Shown here piece by piece: positions 11,301 to 23,260 of a stretch of DNA of 64,000 nucleotides. The notes under the pieces are model-generated. The model was not told where the DNA came from. It made no database searches and worked only from the letters and a program-made list of their open reading frames with translations. Numbering within the stretch: the first letter of the stretch is position 1; the number at the start of each line of letters is the position of its first letter. Source of the stretch: Tubiluchus corallicola (taxonomy: Eukaryota > Priapulida > Priapulimorpha > Priapulimorphida > Tubiluchidae); assembly GCA_030141605.1 (NCBI GenBank), contig JAQGDQ010000188.1, forward strand, positions 1-64,000. Reading direction: 5' to 3'. Both the position numbers and the translations under genes were made by a program.

Positions 11301-14300
11301 ATGTGTGTGCATGTGGAGAAATAAAGCTAATATTTAATATTAGTATTCAATAACAAACAACTATGTGTTTATTTACAAGATTCTGATTTAGTAACACACC
11401 GCAAGAAGTTATTGTCAAATGTGCAAAAGTCAATGTGGCCCAGTTAATAAGCAACAATGTAGTGAAAGGGTTAAGCACAACTAGTGATGACGTCACAACT
11501 GCACATAATTCTTAAATCAACGAGCGTGTTGCTCTTGTTCACACAACTGAAAATTGAAATATGCAGTGCTACTGTCAGCATTTACTATGATTTTTACCAA
11601 TTCGGGAGAGTTTAAGTGAAAAAATTAAAATCCAGCCTCACCGCTGGAACAATTCATGGTTTCAACACAAGTGTATGCTACATTCGAACTAAACTGAGAG
11701 GTACAGCATCTATTTTTTGTGAAACACGTAATAATGCATAACAATAATAATAAGGCAATGCTTTAATAATTCTTACACATTAATCATTCTTGAAGAAACA
11801 CCTTTTTTCAATATTTTACACTCACAATAATTTTTGCTATGGTTTAACATTGGGTTTGTTTTTTCTGTAATTGCTTCTTATATTTTTACTCTGGTAATTC
11901 TTAGATGCAGAATGTCCCGTAAAATTTGTTTTTTTCACTCGGGTCTCATACCCGTGGAATTCCCTACTTAAAAATTGTTTCCTTGTTAGCTACTCATGTT
12001 TCATTATCTGTATTCATATTCAAACTGGTTTTGTTTGATCGATTTGTGTCAAAAAAACCTTTGCACCTAGTTGCTACTTGAACAGTCACTTTATCAGAGC
12101 GGAAAATGATTCATACCTTTTTCTTTGTAAAATTGTTTCTTTTATATTCTTCAAGGTCACGAATCATCGGTGTAATGTCATAGTACTTGGCTTCTTCATA
12201 CAGCATGTGAAAGTGTCGGAAATTGTCCGGTAATAACAACTGCCCTGTCCGTAAGTAGGACAAGATGTATCTGAAAAAGTTACATATTTATGAAGCTTTA
12301 AACACGACAAATGAAACTGCTGATACAAATTATGATGTGATAACAAGCCTTTTCACAGTTCCAGCGATTGATGATGATTGTGAAAAGGTCAAAGGTTGTG
12401 TGCACCAGACAATGCATTACTGTGCACTTGACAACGTCTCGCAACTCGTACTGTTGTCATAGTAACAGTTTTAACAGCTAGCTAGAATCTTACCTAGTTC
12501 ATTTTTTTGTTCTCAAACAAGATCCTACTAGTAAATCACTCTGCACACAAAGTAATGCATAAGTAAAAAAGTCCACATACAACAACTGAAGTGATGCAGA
12601 AGACGGCTTTGCTTTACCCACATGCCATGTGACGGTTGTAGTCAAGATGCATTGCTGTGGTACACTTTAGCTGTGACCTACAGCAACTGCGCATGCACAC
12701 AACGAAACTGTGAAAAGGCTTAATCTCTACAATTGCAATATTCAGCATTTATAAAATGTTCTCGTATAGCAGGCAGCTTGTAATGTACGTGAATGGTATC
12801 ATCAGATCACTTGTGTACCAGATTCAAACCCTAAACGTATTTCTGTTACAAATGTAGAAGTTCAAGATCGTGGCGGGTGTTTGTGAACAAAAATTCTCTG
12901 TTTCACTGAATTTCTGGCAAAACTTGTCAAATTTGTCAGTTTTATTTTAATTTAGCTTAAATGCGTTTTACTAAAAAAGACGAAAAATACCTGGACCCAC
13001 AAAACCCGTAACTGTTTACTGAATCCGAACTGTGCCAAATTCACCGAATCTATACGTTTGATTCACCAGATTTTGTGCTTACACACCTGAACATTTCATG
13101 CTTACACACCTGAACATTTCATGCTCATGCACCTGAACATTTCATGCTTACGCACCTGAACATTTCATGCTTACGCACCTGAACATTTCATACTTACACA
13201 CCTGAACATTTCATGCTCATGCACCTGAACATTTCATGCTCACACACCTGAACATTTCATGCTTACGCACCTGAACATTTCATGCTCATGCACCTGAACA
13301 TTTCATGCTTTCACACCTGAACATTTCATGCTCATGCACCTGAACATTTCATGCTTTCACACCTGAACATTTCATGCTTACGCACCTGAACATTTCATGC
13401 TCACGCACCTGAACATTTCATACTTACACACCTGAACATTTCATGCTCATGCACCTGAACATTTCATGCTTATGCACCTGAACATTTCATGCTTACGCAC
13501 CTGAACATTTCACGCTCATGCACCTGAACATTTCACGCTCATGCACCTGAACATTTCATGCTCACACACCTGAACATTTCATGCTTACGCACCTGAACAT
13601 TTCACGCTCATGCACCTGAACATTTCATGCTTACGCACCTGAACATTTCATACTTACACACCTGAACATTTCATGCTTACACACCTGAACATTTCATGCT
13701 TACACACCTGAACATTTCATGCTTACACACCTGAACATTTCATGCTTACACACCTGAACATTTCGTCCTTACACACCAGAACATTTCATGCTCATGCACC
13801 TGAACATTTCGTGCTTACACACCTGAACATTTCATGCTCACGCACCTGAACATTTCATACTTACACACCTGAACATTTCATGCTCATGCTCATGCACCTG
13901 AACATTTCATGCTTATGCACCTGAACATTTCATGCTCATGCACCTGAACATTTCATGCTCACACACCTGAACATTTCATGCTTACGCACCTGAACATTTC
14001 ATGCTCATGCACCTGAACATTTCATACTTACACACCTGAACATTTCATGCTCATGCACCTGAACATTTCATGCTTTCACACCTGAACATTTCATGCTTAC
14101 GCACCTGAACATTTCATGCTCATGCACCTGAACATTTCATACTTACACACCTGAACATTTCATGCTCATGCACCTGAACATTTCATGCTCATGCACCTGA
14201 ACATTTCATGCTTACGCACCTGAACATTTCTTATGCACCTGCATTTCATGCTCATGCACCTGAACATTTCATGCTCACACACCTGAACATTTCATGCTTA

Positions 14301-17300
14301 CGCACCTGAACATTTCATGCTCATGCACCTGAACATTTCATACTTACACACCTGAACATTTCATGCTCATGCACCTGAACATTTCATGCTCATGCTCATG
14401 CACCTGAACATTTCATGCTTATGCACCTGAACATTTCATGCTCATGCACCTGAACATTTCATGCTTTCACACCTGAACATTTCATGCTTACGCACCTGAT
14501 CATTTCATACTTACACACCTGAACATTTCATACTTACACACCTGAACATTTCATGCTTACACACTTGAACATTTCATGCTTACACACCTGAACATTTCAT
14601 GCTTACACACCTGAACATTTCATGCTCATGCACCTGAACATTTCATGCTCATGCTCATGCACCTGAACATTTCATGCTTATGCACCTGAACATTTCATGC
14701 TCATGCACCTGAACATTTCATGGTTTCACACCTGAACATTTCATGCTTACGCACCTAAACATTTCATACTTACACACTTGAACATTTCATACTTACACAC
14801 CTGAACATTTCATGCTTACACACCTGAACATTTCATGCTTACACACTTGAACATTTCATGCTTACACACTTGAACATTTCATGCTTACACACTTGAACAT
14901 TTCATGCTTACACACCTGAACATTTCGTGCTTACACACTTGAACATTTCGTGCTTACACACTTGAACATTTCGTGCTTACACACCCGAACATTTCATGCT
15001 TACACACCTGAACATTTTTCCATCTCTGTCCAAAAAGTAGTGTTGTTTTAGACTATCCAGCACAATTGGAATGCTTCCATTGAAAAAGCGAGCCAGCCGT
15101 GACTCCGGATATCTGAAAGAAAACAAATACGATCATTCAATGTTATTTCTGCAAAGTTCTAATATTATTCTGAATGTGCAGTGTGAAATTTGCCCTCCTA
15201 GTTGCTTCTTTATTACAAATTCTCACAAACCAGGCCTGGTAATAGAAAGCTGAAAATATAAAAATTAGTCCAGAAAAACCGGATTTTTATAACTAATTTG
15301 CTTGTGGTAGGACATACATACCTGCTAATCTTCTTGAATCATACGAGGTTATATATATATATAATTTGCAGGTTTTCTTTTACTGAATTCCACAGATAAA
15401 AGGCACGAGGTAAATACTGAATTTAATAAGCATGTATTTGTTCTGCATCTGGGAATTAGGAATTCCCGGACTAATGTTATGAGAAACAGCAAAAAATGAG
15501 CTCTGCCAGTAACATGTCAGCAGTTAGAAACCCACGGAGGGATGTCCCGTGAAAGTTTCTCTCTGAGCAATTAGATTTAAATTCAGGGATTATTCATTAC
15601 CTAAGTTTAAATGCAAAACACCAAAAACTACACGTGCCTTGTTAGAGTTTCCAGGGAAGAAGTATAGAGAGTTCCACCGATGTCGATGTGTACGGGAGCC
15701 GAGTATCTGGATGCTGCAGCAACACAGGGGATCCCGGTGATTTTTGGACTATAACATTCATCCTGTAAATGACTGGAGGTAGGAGACCTGAAAAAATTCA
15801 TTGCATTGAATAAATCTGCTTTTCTTAGGGTTGCCAGATTGGAAAATTAGAAATACGGGACACTCGTCAAATCTCTCTGTATATTACTATGTATACATAA
15901 ATTTACATGTGCGTACACACCCACCCACACCAATACAATTTTTATTATAAAAGTAGACACAAGTTAAAAATATAAAGCAAGTTGCAAACAGGCAGCAAAC
16001 AAGCCAGTCTGAGAAACCATCTGCAACTTTAGTTTCCTCGTTACATTTCAGCTAAATGCATTATGCATTAGATCAGAAGAACTCGAATAGTTACTACTAA
16101 TCTGTGAATGAACTTTCCTACTTTGGCCTCTTGAAATAAAGCTTTTTTATATTTTATTTGATCTGTTGTAGTGAGTAGCCAAGTGGTTATTGTTGTAACT
16201 ACCACAGGGTGCTTTTAACTCTAAAATACTCAGTCATAGCATCCACAATAACTCACTCTTAGTAACTTTATTCACTTTAAAAATTAAAATAGGCCTACAA
16301 ACAGAAGTCTTCAACAAAATTATGATGCTACTCCATCTGGAACACAATTCAGTAACAGAAATCTTTTTGACAGCTGTTATAACTGGGCACACCTACAGTT
16401 GTATATGTTTAGCAACAAAGTTAAGCAACATCAAGTTTGTCTGTGAATGGATAGGTGACTGCATGATTCTAGGTGGCATATTTGCTAGTGCTTGCAGGTC
16501 GTTACCTCGGTGAAGAAGGATCTACGGAACATTATCTGTTGTTTGTTAACAAATAACAGCCAAAATCCTGAGATTTACATGAAACAGTGTGCGATCATTG
16601 TGCTTGCTCTTCTGCAATACAAAACTGCTGGATTTGTGAAAATATAAATGTGATACTAATATTAATATATTCATGACTGAAAATGACTCACATGGAGTGA
16701 CAGTATACTGGTGTACTTACAGGAGGATAAGAACTCCCGTTTTAATTCCCAGACTCAACAGAGTTCAACACTTCACTGTCTCCCACTCCCAGCAGTTCAG
16801 CACTTCTCAGACCCCCAGCACTTTAACATTTCCCAGACACCCAGCGATTCAATACTTTCCAGTCTCCTAGCAGTTTAGCACTGGTATTTCTCAACTTCCA
16901 TTGAATTTATGATTTCAAAAAGGTAACCTAGGTCTATAATCTCTTCGTACTTTCTTAAAGCAGATATTAAGAGCTCACCACGGTGTAACTGCAAACATGT
17001 GAGCTTTGAACGTTGTTAAATAACTATTTTTGTTCACCCCCGCAAAGTAAATTCACGCTTGTCCCTTTAGAATCACAGCTACGAAGCCCCATAGGAAAAT
17101 TTTAGCCAGTTAACATGATAACCGCCCTCTACAGGCCAGATCGCGTAGAGTACTTCACATAATGAGTAAATTCTTCACCTATTCATTATTCCAACTTTGC
17201 TTTGTGTCCTGGACGTTTAACCTTTTCAACTAGAAAGTGAAGGTTTGTTACTTTCCAGGTTTTGCTTAGACCTATCGGTGTGCCATGTTTGGTGAATTAG

Positions 17301-19791
17301 TTTCACCCGTTTTGACTGTGCGAACAAGACAGCGGTCTGGAAAACTAGCGGAATATTGCAACAACGCGTCAAATTACTTGATTAGGAGTCTCTCGAAGCT
17401 CGAAGCCCATTTAGCCGTAGGAACATTTGTAAAAACCTGACATGCCTTGTTTAATAAAGTTCAGCTACAAACTAGGGAAATAACTATGTGATTTACGGGC
17501 TTAGAGCGAGGCTAAGCTACGAGTTTCCGAAAACCGTTAAATACATTAAAATACATATGTAGTAGGCCTATTTCTTAGCACAGTGTAACTGTGAACTAGC
17601 ACTCAATACTGCCTTTCTAGTCAGTTGTGTGAACTTTAACCACGCTACCGTCTATTCAAATTCGCTGAATTAAATTCCCGTCTGAATTATTCAACGTTGC
17701 GCTAACGCTAAGATTTTCCACAATAGACTACCTTATGCAAGTAATTTGTTTTGTTTTTGCACCCCTTGCTGTACTCCGTACAAAGTTCTTTACTCTCTCA
17801 TGCTGTAGCTGCAACAAAGAACACTTATTTCACGCAAATCCTCAACGACTCTTGCAACAGCCCCGGGCTCTACTTCTGCTCACATTCTGGCCTGCAGCAA
17901 GAAAAGCCTTCAAACAAACTCTAAGCTGTCTTTTCAGCTGTGTCAGGCGGTGGTTTGCTTAAACCATTATCAGCGGGCATAGTCATAATAAAATGCGGTA
18001 CGGAAGGGCATGAATTGAATTATATTCGCCTCAGGTTCAAACTGGGAATTCTGATACTTGCTTTACCAGATCATTCAAATATATGTAAATTATAAAATTA
18101 ATGGACGCCCACTTACAATGTATATAATCTTTATTTATTTAAAATGGATTGACAAAATAGTTATAACTGATACAAGTCTTTTCACAGTGCAGACGCGAGT
18201 CAGTGCATTAAAACTCTACTTAACAGTCGACAAGATTTTCACAAAGCAAAAACATCAATTAGGTATACATATATCAATTGGGCATAATACATAACACCTT
18301 TGCACGAATCAATGCAGTAAATCAACTCAATTAAATAATATATGAATTTACATCAAAAGAAGTACAAGCTCTAATCTGCAAGAACAATAGAAATATTGTA
18401 TTCATTTTTCTGTTAGTAAAGATACTACATGCAGTATTCATTTTTACTTAAAATTTTCTAAAATTTTGAACTATGATAAATGGAAGCTCATTATTGCAAA
18501 AGTTCAATAAATTCATCGTTGAATTACGCATAAATTTATAATGTTACAACGTTATTATCCCACACAACGTTCATTATGTTCATTAGGCTATATTTTCATG
18601 TACATAACATTACTGATAATGATTCAATAGAAAATTGCTAATACGAACATGTCAATTTGTAATAACACAAATTACAATCGACATTTTGACACGTGAATTC
18701 ACGATTTTCACTGATCGCTGAACACTTTGTCAGAGCTAAACAAAGATTTTATCGAGCGTTTCTCTACTATGACACCAAAGTAAACAGACTACAACCACGT
18801 TCAAATGGTAGCTCAAATATCTTCTTAATATATTTATTGTCCCAATGAATAATAGCATGAATAAACAAACAAACAAATAAATGTCAGTGCGCTTAATAAT
18901 TCATGAGATACATTTGAAAAAACAAAACGTGAACGTTTTAGAAATTTTTGAAAGGGGTTGTTGCTAGACTGACAAACTATGTATTGATACCTTCCAGTGG
19001 CAATTTTTTCTTTTAATATAGGGCGCGTACTTAATTGGCCTATATAATCAATCAATCAGCTAATAATCGAACAACCAAATCAATCATATTTATTACGTTA
19101 GAGATGTACACACGTAGTTATCTAGTGCACAATTGGAAAATGTGGATTCATGATCGCGATGACGTCACTTAAGTGTGACTGCCGCAAACCGCAAGAATTT
19201 TTTGATGACGATGCTTAATCATCACCCCTCCACCATTCTGCAGGTCAACCCGTTTTGAATTTAATGTAACAAAAAATTAAAATGCGATAAAAACGTTTGC
19301 TACTACACGTGATGAATGCTGGGCATAATATGCGCGATAATTAGTTTTCTTATTATACGAGTACGACTTCTTTTGAAAATAGACCGGCACACTATTTAGC
19401 ACATGAATCGCGCGAAGACGCCTTCTAGGAAAACTAAGGATCGTTCATGTACCAATTTCACACGACGTCGGTTAATAGCTCCAACTTTTAAAAATAAGAG
19501 TTTATTTATGACCTGACAGAGAACGCTGCAAACAAAGCATGAATAAGTAATCAAAATTCGCAAATGAAGTTACCATATACTATGTTTTTTGCTAAAAATA
19601 TAAAACTACTGTGAAACGACATGTATTAATTTCAAGTTCGCGAATTTAATTATAGACCTAGGTCCATCGACGAATTAAGATAATAATAGAATATCACAAG
19701 GAGCGATATAACGACGTACTAAAAAACTAACTTACCCATTCAAAAGTTCACATGATAAACTTGGCTTCTCCGTTTTTACTGCGACAGCCAT
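8398..19791 (-). CDS. KCTD1/KCTD15-type BTB (T1) domain protein, six coding exons, 267 aa
   Basis: Vertebrate KCTD1/15 are nuclear BTB proteins that repress AP-2 (TFAP2) transcription factors. Exons on the - strand: 19791-19736, 15787-15638, 15112-15008, 12270-12117, 10017-9793 and 8511-8398. They sum to 804 nt with every phase matching. The start is [12 protein letters not shown]. The BTB domain runs from [13 protein letters not shown] (residue 51) through [20 protein letters not shown] and [15 protein letters not shown] to YEEAKYY. The C-terminal half reads [31 protein letters not shown] and [11 protein letters not shown]. Only KCTD1/15 share all of these. All introns are GT-AG except intron 2, which appears to be GC-AG: exon 2 ends ACAAG before GCACGT. 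A GT donor 6 nt further would insert two residues not in the family. Exon 3 ends at a donor repeated as a minisatellite in the next intron. The protein ends CKQLVPS, lacking the vertebrate IKQEPLD tail. Confidence 0.95.
9110..9445 (-). other. GC-rich segment joined to the 3' end of the 5S copy
   Basis: About 335 bp with much higher GC than the host sequence, directly downstream of the 5S copy on the - strand. Frames stay open here by composition (for example 9081-9458 on the -), but no protein family is recognisable. It could be the body of a 5S-headed (SINE3-like) SINE or 5S spacer. I cannot decide which. Confidence 0.4.
9446..9565 (-). pseudogene. Full-length 5S rRNA-derived copy (pseudogene or SINE head)
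   Basis: Exactly 120 nt on the - strand, from GACTACGG to GTGCTGTGGGCTT. Invertebrate 5S landmarks are present: CACGTTGAAAACACC, GATCACCAAAGTTAAGCAAC, and the Pol III internal promoter region TTAGTACTTGGATGGGTGAC. Compared with a generic lophotrochozoan 5S (from memory), most differences fall at CpG sites changed to TpG or CpA, for example CTTGTCTG for CTCGTCCG. No T-run terminator follows the 3' end. Decay and the lack of a terminator argue against a working gene. The intact internal box leaves transcription possible. Confidence 0.85.
10200..10841 (-). mobile_element. 3' end of a non-LTR retrotransposon (reverse-transcriptase C-terminus and 3' UTR), with a frameshift
   Basis: The - strand reads [50 protein letters not shown] and [11 protein letters not shown]. 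This series is typical of the end of the ORF in CR1/L2-like LINEs (LLP..F, HxYxTR, IWxSIP). A one-base frameshift near 10478 separates this from [14 protein letters not shown] and a stop at 10396-10398. Downstream, 10240-10290 can form a hairpin (GAGGAGGAAGGAG and TCCTCCTCC), also usual in such 3' UTRs. The 5' part is missing. It lies in KCTD intron 4, in the same orientation as the gene. Confidence 0.82.
10868..11474. mobile_element. piggyBac-like MITE with TTAA target sites
   Basis: The left end is TTAACCCTTTCACTA and the right end TAGTGAAAGGGTTAA, a perfect inverted repeat bounded by TTAA on both sides. That is the target-site signature of the piggyBac superfamily. The interior of about 600 bp has no ORF and includes a (GT)n stretch near 11240-11300. 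It lies in KCTD intron 4. The ends resemble those of the element at 28738-29138, but the interiors differ. Confidence 0.75.
12344..12722. mobile_element. Palindromic MITE, copy 1
   Basis: The left end AAGCCTTTTCACAGTTCC and the right end GAAACTGTGAAAAGGCTTA are inverted repeats. Inner inverted blocks follow, for example AAAGGTCAAAGGTT opposite TAGCTGTGACCT-type sequence. The same ~380-bp element occurs at 57166-57556, with colinear internal words such as ATAGTAACAGTTTTAACA and CTAGTAAATCACTCT. There is no coding capacity. It lies in KCTD intron 3, and its left end overlaps the region just upstream of exon 4. Confidence 0.8.
13077..15007 (-). repeat. 23-bp minisatellite made of repeated KCTD exon 3 5' splice sites, about 84 copies
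   Basis: Read on the - strand (gene sense), each 23-bp unit contains AATGTTCAG|GTGTGTAAGCA. This is the last nine bases of KCTD exon 3 followed by the donor of intron 3. The array starts at the true exon-intron border at 15008/15007 and runs about 1.93 kb into the intron. Common variants after the CAG are GTGTGTAAG, GTGCGTAAG, GTGTGTGAG, GTGCATGAG and GTGTGAAAG, so most copies keep a recognisable CAG|GT donor. Read-through from exon 3 meets an in-frame stop in the second unit. Confidence 0.95.
15788..19735 (-). other. KCTD intron 1 (3.9 kb)
   Basis: AT-rich intron between the first coding exon and the BTB exon. I see no exon or clear transposon in it. It holds a perfect CRE palindrome TGACGTCA at 19160-19167 and several short open frames without recognisable products (for example 16322-16513 and 17735-17962 on +). 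Confidence 0.6.
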
Positions 19792-20170
19792 TCTGTCTTC
19801 TTACCTCGCAGGCCTACGAGCTACGAATGCAGCAACGTTGCTTTATTACTGGGCTGTAATTAGTTTGCCCCGGGCTAAAATAATTGTGCGTCTAGCGGAT
19901 TACTAGCACAAATGTCATACCGCCACAATGCGCCAACGGTGCTGCCTTTCAACCCGCGTTTTGCCATTTGCGATATTCCGGATTTTACGCGTAGCGCGGC
20001 GGAAAAACTCCGCAAAATTGCCCGGGGGTAACTTGTTGCTTGCTATAGGGGAGGCAGATGCTTACACACGACTTTTAAAGCATTACGTTCATCTGGTATT
20101 GCTTGTGAAGCCGCGATATGGGTTAGAACAGCGTGCAGTGAATTTAACATCAGGCCTACGCAGGATTATT
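19792..20170 (-). promoter_or_regulatory. CpG-rich region immediately upstream of KCTD: likely promoter and 5' UTR
   Basis: Local GC and CpG content rise clearly above the surrounding sequence (words such as CGCGTAGCGCGGCGG near 19990 and CCCGGGG at 20023), directly upstream of the KCTD start codon at 19791. No TATA box was recognised. The assignment rests on composition and position. Confidence 0.45.
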
Positions 20171-23149
20171 ATAATGCCTCTAGGCGGACACGCTTCTTCA
20201 CGCTTAGATTATTGTTAATTTATAAGATAAATTGTAGCTCTGGAAATTTAAGTCATTAGTACACATCCTCACCATTTCATCATTTCACTTCATAGAATTC
20301 TTTCTTGCTGCAATTTTCTTACAATGTATAATAGGTTCGTGAAGCCAGGTTTATTGTGACAACTGTTGTTTCAAACATCGGTTACCTCGCCTTGCCCTTA
20401 AATACTGGAAATAAATTGTAAATTTATTTTTATAGTTAATTTCAAGCCCAAAGTCTGTAAACTCGAGTTCAGTAGTTGCATTACTATTGACATTATTACG
20501 GAAACGGAAATAATTTCCTTGTTGTTTAACGCAATGGCTTCACAATTTCTCTCTATCTCCTGTACACAAACGAATTGTATTTTTGAGTTTGTCATTAATC
20601 TGTTTCGTAGAAGTTGTTTTTTTACAAGTCTTTATGTACGTAATGAATTTATTGAGTTTTAATCAACAGCCGCTTAACAATTATAAAAAAATTAACAGGG
20701 TCATAATTCTTAATGACAATAATAGAATTAGATTGATATAACTTAAATTAATTTAGATAACTTCAGTTAAACTACAGATAACTTGAGAATAGATAGTCCA
20801 CAGTCATATCTTTTCTTTTTTTTCTTTAAGGTGGGATTTTTTACTAATAAAAAACTCAACATAAATACAAAATTAGAAGTGAATGTCCACGTGTCACTAC
20901 ATGTAAAATATTAACATTTTGTAATTACTGTACCACAGTACTAGTAAAGATATTTATAGTTACTATGCACTTAAGTAACACGAAGAACAACAGCAAGCCT
21001 CATATGTCTTAATTAGTGCTTCACCTTAAGTTAATCGAACTAGCCTTTCTGACTTGGTATGTTGCCCCATCTAGCGGCAGCGAAATAAAACTTTCCACAA
21101 AAAGTCATGACACGTTTGCATGAGCCAGACCAAATATGAACAGCAGCCAAATGATACATGGAGATATTGTGATGAAATCAGATACATAATGGAAAATTAA
21201 TCTATCTAGTTTACACATCTTTTTATGTGCGAACCATTAACGTTTTGTTTGATAGTGACTGCATGACTTTGGCTGTGCAAATTGACATGGAAGATTTTTT
21301 TTTGTTTTCAGATAATGAAAGAAAAAACATGCCGTGGAGAAAAGGTCACGTAGTTTGTTGTGATCGAGTAAAACTTGGTTAGTACTTCGGTAATATTCCA
21401 CTATTCATTAAAAAAATTCCACCCACTCATCCTTCAATCCTTCCTATGACCGGGCAAAGTCTTTTCACAAAGGCAGGAAATTACAAAATCCCGGTCTCAC
21501 CCATTTGAACACTGTATCATTTACTGTCACTACAGCTTGTTTATGTTTGTCCTTGTTTATTGAACCGTCATTACATACAAACAAAGAATGCGCCACCAAC
21601 ACCAACAAATAAATATAATAGATAAAATCGTCAGTTTACTACAGGCAAAATCCCCTTATAAAGGAATATTGTGGCTCGAGGGTACAGGACAAAATGACAA
21701 TTATTAATTCACAGCCATGTGATAAAATTAATGATCACAGCCATGTTACATAAAGGAATATTAGTAAGTCTTTATACAACTGTATCTGGACTTATATAAA
21801 CGATAAAGGCTGATTCCAAAAAATACAAAACTAAAGCATGTAAGCATAATTGTTTACTTACCAAAACATTTCTTAACTGAGATTATAGCGTTTACGGGGG
21901 AATAGTAAAATCTGTTGCTTATTTTCAATGATTATGAAATTTGTTCTCATTGTCTCATTGCCACGTTGAAAATTATAACTCTGTGAAAAAGCAATTTCCA
22001 GAGCTTATTTATTCTGGAGGAATAATTATGTTATTTCTCTCAATTTTTTCTTGTAAGCAACATCTCTCATATAATATGTTTTACTGCTTAAATATCTTTT
22101 GACTCCACTGAAATCTGTTGCAAAATCTAGTGCAGCAAATATAAATTAAAATGAAGTTATAGTTTGTTTTCATAGTCGTAAAGACGTTGACTGTTAGTAG
22201 AATTAAGTACTGCAATATTTTTTTAAATTAACAGCTGTAAATTGAGATTACACTATAATCAGTATATTGGATACAATCATTTTGAATTCCGCAGTATTAA
22301 TTATAAAACATTTATCTCAAGAGCTTTATCCTTGATAAGCATGCAGCAGGATTCCAGTACAGCCATAACTGTTGAGTGAAAACTAATAATCAGAATTAAA
22401 ATTGCGCTGCTTAATCCTAACTGACACCTAAATTTCGTTACGAAGCAACTGTCGCATCAATTTCATGCATAATTTATCGCTTCACGCACAAACCAAAGCG
22501 ATCGAGTGACAAATCAATGTTAATTTTCTGGTGTACTGTGTTCGAACCATAGATATAATTGCATAAATTACTACCCAATTCTACAGAAACTTGTATTTTA
22601 AAATAAATAACCAATTAAAAACACAAAATTTTATTAATGTTTTGCTTTCAAGTTGGTTTGAAAATTCATTTTTCGATACTTCACTGAATGGTCTTTCGTA
22701 GCCTGGGAACTATAAACTCTGGCAGTTTGTTAGGGACAGCCATTTTAATGGCTGGTAGTTTGAAGCAAGTTTAGATAACAGCGAGTGAAATTTGAAAAAA
22801 GTAGTTTAATTATTTGCAGCACACACCTCACCAATAAAGCATAAAATTATTTTATGTTGTCAATAAAATTAATAACATGTTTTCTAGTGTACCGGTGATG
22901 TCTTTTTTGGTGTTCATTTGAATCAGTGATGTTTTACCAGATATGCACAAACATTTTAAATTGCAGTTTAAGAATTTTAGTTATGTATGTCTTTCACACA
23001 TGTTACATGTAGGGGTATTGCAAAATACTATAATTTTGTGTGAAATGTTTTTTTAGACGCGCTGTAAAATTCCTTTTTTTAGAAATAAACGAAACACACG
23101 CATTTTACCCTGATTGAATGAGCCAGCATAAACCGTAAACCATATAGCA
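20171..23149. other. Intergenic region between divergent KCTD and SAFB-like genes
   Basis: About 3 kb of AT-rich sequence. I see no gene, recognisable transposon or tandem array in it. Short open frames (for example 20398-20595 on the -) have no recognisable product. Confidence 0.5.
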
Positions 23150-23260
23150 GTGAGCACGTGCGATATCGGCAGATTTCGGTGGTTTCCGTACACAACGAGG
23201 CAGAGAAGCACGTGACTAAACACACTAAAGTAGCCATTTTATTCCTGTGTGTCTGCGAAA
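23150..23260 (+). promoter_or_regulatory. Likely promoter and 5' UTR of the SAFB-like gene
   Basis: CACGTG boxes are present at 23155 and 23209. The start codon itself lies in AAAATGGCG, a YY1-type initiator-region motif often found at translation starts of housekeeping genes. No TATA box is evident. Confidence 0.35.

Noticed and set aside
13077-15007. Regular short repeats that could be mistaken for a CRISPR array
   Set aside because: Directly abutting 23-bp units with no spacers, in a eukaryotic intron.
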